From: Eudorina sp. 2006-703-Eu-15
Taxonomy: Eukaryota > Chlorophyta > Chlorophyceae > Chlamydomonadales > Volvocaceae
Direction of reading: 5' to 3'
Assembly (NCBI GenBank): GCA_003117195.1
Contig: BDSI01000083.1
Coordinates: 185,001 to 249,000, forward strand
DNA length: 64,000 nucleotides
Shown: positions 61,176-64,000 of the stretch, in pieces
Position numbering within the stretch: position 1 is the stretch's first letter
How the letters are laid out: every line of letters starts with the position of its first letter
The notes under the pieces: model-generated
The model's input: the letters and a program-made list of their open reading frames with translations, nothing else
The model's database searches: none
What the model was told of the DNA's origin: nothing
Translations under genes and position numbers: made by a program

Positions 61176-64000
61176 AACCGGCAGCCAGCAGAGTCTATCC
61201 CTGGACAATGGGCCCCTGATGCCGCCCCATCTCCGCAGCACCATCCTTACGGTGAGATCCGGACCAGCGGAAGCACGACAGCGAATCGGTGTGTTTGAAT
61301 CTGCACGTGAGGTGCCCAGAGCGCACTCAGCCAGGCGAGGCCACCCCGGAGAAGCCTTCTCGAGGAGCGCACGAGAGAGTCGGCGGGGGGGAGGGATTCG
61401 CCGGTTAAGCCATCCGGTTAAGCCAAATCGTTCACGGGGTTGTTGCTTTTCGCATTGCTCGCCGTTGCGGTTGTGGCGGTGGTTGTGGTCGGGTGCCAAG
61501 GGCGTAAACAGTGGTGCACCCTGGCGCAGGTCCGTGGTCGTGTCAGGCTCCGCGGGCGGATGAGCACAGGAGGGCACTGGAGCCACGAGCCGGCGGCAAA
61601 GGCAGATTGATTGGTGGTTGGTAGGTGGCGACGGTTGGTTGGTGCCGACTTTTGAGTACATATGGGATGGATGTTTAAAAATAAAGCATCCATTCATCAT
61701 TTCTGGCGGGAGCTGTACGAGCTCTGTGGTGGGGACTTCAGTTTCGGTCAAATACTTCACCGGGTGAAAGGGGGGCCGGCCGGCTGTGGACTGCCGCCGC
61801 CCGGCATGGCTGGGGAAGTGGTCTGGGGTGGGGTGGGGGGATGGGTGGGTGCTGATCGACACAACGGACAAAGAGTCATGTCGTACACTTGAAAGAGCTG
61901 CCGTACGATGGTACAATGGTTGGGGGTGAATTGGGGATGCCGGTGCAGCGCCCCCGTGAGAGACTGACTGTACGGTTTCAGTTGTGGTGGTGGTGGTGGT
62001 GATGGTGCATGAATATGTTTTAATTGGGCCTTACGACCTCCGGCTGCGGCCGCTGCGTTCTTTGTGTGTGGGGGGGGAGCAGGGCGCGGCGGTGGCGGCG
62101 GACACAGGTCGGCCTCTCCTGCAGCTGCACCGCAACAGAGGCTCCACAGGCAGGCGCCCGTCGGCTGCGGTGCTGTCTGCTGTCGTTCCGGCCGCCCGGG
62201 AAGGAGCACTCTGCTGTGGGATCTCCGTACATCCACGTCAACAAGAGATGCCCGGTGGCTCCGAAACCACCAACCACCACCAGGCCTTTTCACGTACCAG
62301 GACACTCGCCTTTGTGTGTGTGCACGAGGGAACAGGCCTTGAGGCGCAGCGCCGGATAAGATTGTACGATAGTGTACGACCACGCCGCCACACAAAGAAA
62401 GCCTCTGCCCCTTCGCGCAGCTCTAGGGCACTACAGCACCCGATCCCGCAACCTGATTTCCCCGCTCTTGATCACCCGCGTCGTGACCAGGCCCTCGGCA
62501 TCACCTTCATCTGCTCGATCCATGGTCCTCGAGAAAGGCCTTACTTGTCCGTACTGTCGTACATGCAATCCGTACAGCAGCCAGAGGCAGCCCGGTGAGG
62601 TCCTGTGTGGGAAGATCTGCTGAAGAAACTCGGCACTGACGCTCCCACAGCCGCACGCAGAACACACAGCCATATTCGTCCTGTCTTGTAATGCCGTACG
62701 GTTTACCCCCTATCGCGGGTTCCTGAAATAGCGATGTCGTGAACTCCGCGCTGGTTTCGTTTGGACAGGTCCTTCCGGCCCCCCCCTCCTTCCACGATGT
62801 ATATCGCATAGCGTGTTGTATCCTTTTGCTCGGTGGAACAGCTACGGTCCGTCCCCGCATCCCACTCCATTGTCGCTGTTACCGCTGACCGCGTAAGAAC
62901 ACCACCCCCACCACCCCCCCGGGTAAATTTCTTTCTTCAATTTAACCCACCACCACCCCCGTCATGACGTCCGTGGGAACGCACGCACGCAAACACACCC
63001 GGGGGGGGGCAACGGGCACTCCAGCCTCCTCACCACCCACGAACACCCCCCCCCTTTCCGGGACCCTCCTCCCTCTTTGCCTCTGTCCGGGGGGCGGCGG
63101 TGCCTCCTGGTCTGGTCCCGCCCGCCGCCCGCCCGCCACCCGTCGCTCCAACAACCCGTCCGACTGTCCCGCCCCACTTGCGCCGTCGCCGCCGCCGCGC
63201 CGTCACTCGCCGCGCCACACAGCCGACTCCACCCACCACCCGCAACGCCCACCCTAGACCCCCTCCCTGCCGCTCGTCGTGCATTGCACGCCGTACAATT
63301 ACCGTACTGCTATCCTCCTGCCCCCCCCGCCGGGCGCCTCCCCTACTCAAACCCCTCCCCCTCCCTCCTCCCCCTTGGGGGCTTGGGGTGATCTTCTCGA
63401 ATTCGGATTAGCCCGCGCGCCACGCGCCTCTCTATCCGTCCCGTCCCAGCCCAGCTCAGCCCAACTAACCCAGGTCAGGCGGCCTCACCACCCCCATCCC
63501 ACCTGGGGGGTTCATTCTTCAGGTTTATTTCTTTTTTCAATACAACCCCCACCTGCACGTGGCCACGCAGTCCGCCTCCTCCCCGCTCCAACCCCTCTCG
63601 TCCCGGCGCAGCACTCACCCGCGGCCGCCTCCCTCCCACACAGAAGTCACCGACCCATGGGACAGTCTCAGCCTGCAGTCGACCAGCCTCGAGAGGCAGC
63701 CTCAGCCAGCCGTCACCACCCCCTACGTAGGTGGTGAGGGCGGTAACAGCTGTGGCGGTGACGGGCCTGTCACCCACCGCCCACGCCCTCCTCCTCACCC
63801 CTAGCTCCGAGGACCACTCGCCGCCGTCTCACGTCTCAACCCCCTCCCCCTCCCCGGCTGCCGCGCTGCTGCCGCCGCGAGGGTTCGAGGCCCCAGGGTT
63901 GCAATTGGGTCGGCGGCTTCTTTCCTTTCGAGGTGCATGGCGGAGGTTGTGCAGCGCGGTAGGGCGCATTCCCTGGGGAACGCATTCTTTGGCGCGTGGG
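61176..64000. other. Right end of window, no supported gene
   Basis: Some minus-strand frames between 61660 and 62860 look mildly protein-like, for example MAVCSACGCGS near 62670 and KYLTETEVP near 61755. I could not join them with consistent splice sites, and no domain is recognised. From 62880 the sequence is C-rich, with the T-rich motif tttctttcttcaatttaacc at about 62929-62948 and a relative at about 63523-63545. A gene running off the right edge cannot be excluded. Confidence 0.4.

Noticed and set aside
62431..62860. Possible zinc-binding protein from a Cys-rich minus-strand frame (MAVCSACGCGS)
   Set aside because: Cysteine spacing does not fit a known finger, and no adjoining exon with consistent phase was found.

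Overview
The window is nuclear DNA from an intron-rich, GC-rich eukaryote. The best fit is a green alga of the volvocine/chlorophycean type. The reasons are many short exons with AG|GT..AG borders, Ala/Gly/Ser homopolymer-rich proteins, TTTAGGG-like telomeric motifs, TGTAA as a possible poly(A) signal, and abundant microsatellites. Nothing looks prokaryotic. All gene models below were joined by eye from open frames, splice borders, reading phase and comparison of the two paralogous copies. No database search or RNA evidence was available.

The core is a tandem duplication with a period of about 18.7 kb. Each unit holds a divergently transcribed gene pair. On the plus strand is a 26-exon, 1,216-residue animal-type Na+/K+(H+/K+)-ATPase catalytic alpha subunit (P2C P-type ATPase). 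Alpha-1 is at 10985-23899 and alpha-2 at 29661-44610, and every exon has the same length in both. On the minus strand, about 600-640 bp away, is a four-exon gene for a 97-residue single-pass membrane protein. Its membrane segment resembles that of a Na,K-ATPase beta subunit, but it has no beta ectodomain (8758-10381 and 27712-29024). The alpha proteins have a greatly enlarged, eight-cysteine M7-M8 outer loop. They also carry Lys at two cation-site positions (human N776 and Q923) and lack the site-III Asp (human D926). Together these suggest an ion pump with an unusual subunit plan and altered stoichiometry.

Layout: 1-5090 is repeat-rich, with a mosaic of dispersed repeats joined to (GT)n tracts. 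A SYLF (Ysc84-type) lipid-binding-domain gene lies at 5091-6966 on the minus strand. Beta-like-1 and alpha-1 follow, then a duplicated non-coding tail (23900-26200), a TTAA-flanked MITE (26576-26840), beta-like-2, alpha-2 and the second tail (44611-46400). Next comes 2 kb without a recognisable gene. A seven-exon minus-strand gene (48434-58727) encodes a roughly 2,387-residue type I cell-surface protein. After a further gene-poor stretch there is SEM1/DSS1, the small acidic proteasome-lid and BRCA2-associated protein (60878-61175). The last 2.8 kb has no gene I can support.

Mobile DNA includes a hAT-like MITE with a perfect 8-bp target duplication in alpha-1 intron 1 (absent from alpha-2) and two related fragments. 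There is also a LINE 3' fragment in alpha-2 intron 24. Several alpha introns contain tandem copies of the preceding exon end, so exon-intron junctions have been repeatedly duplicated.
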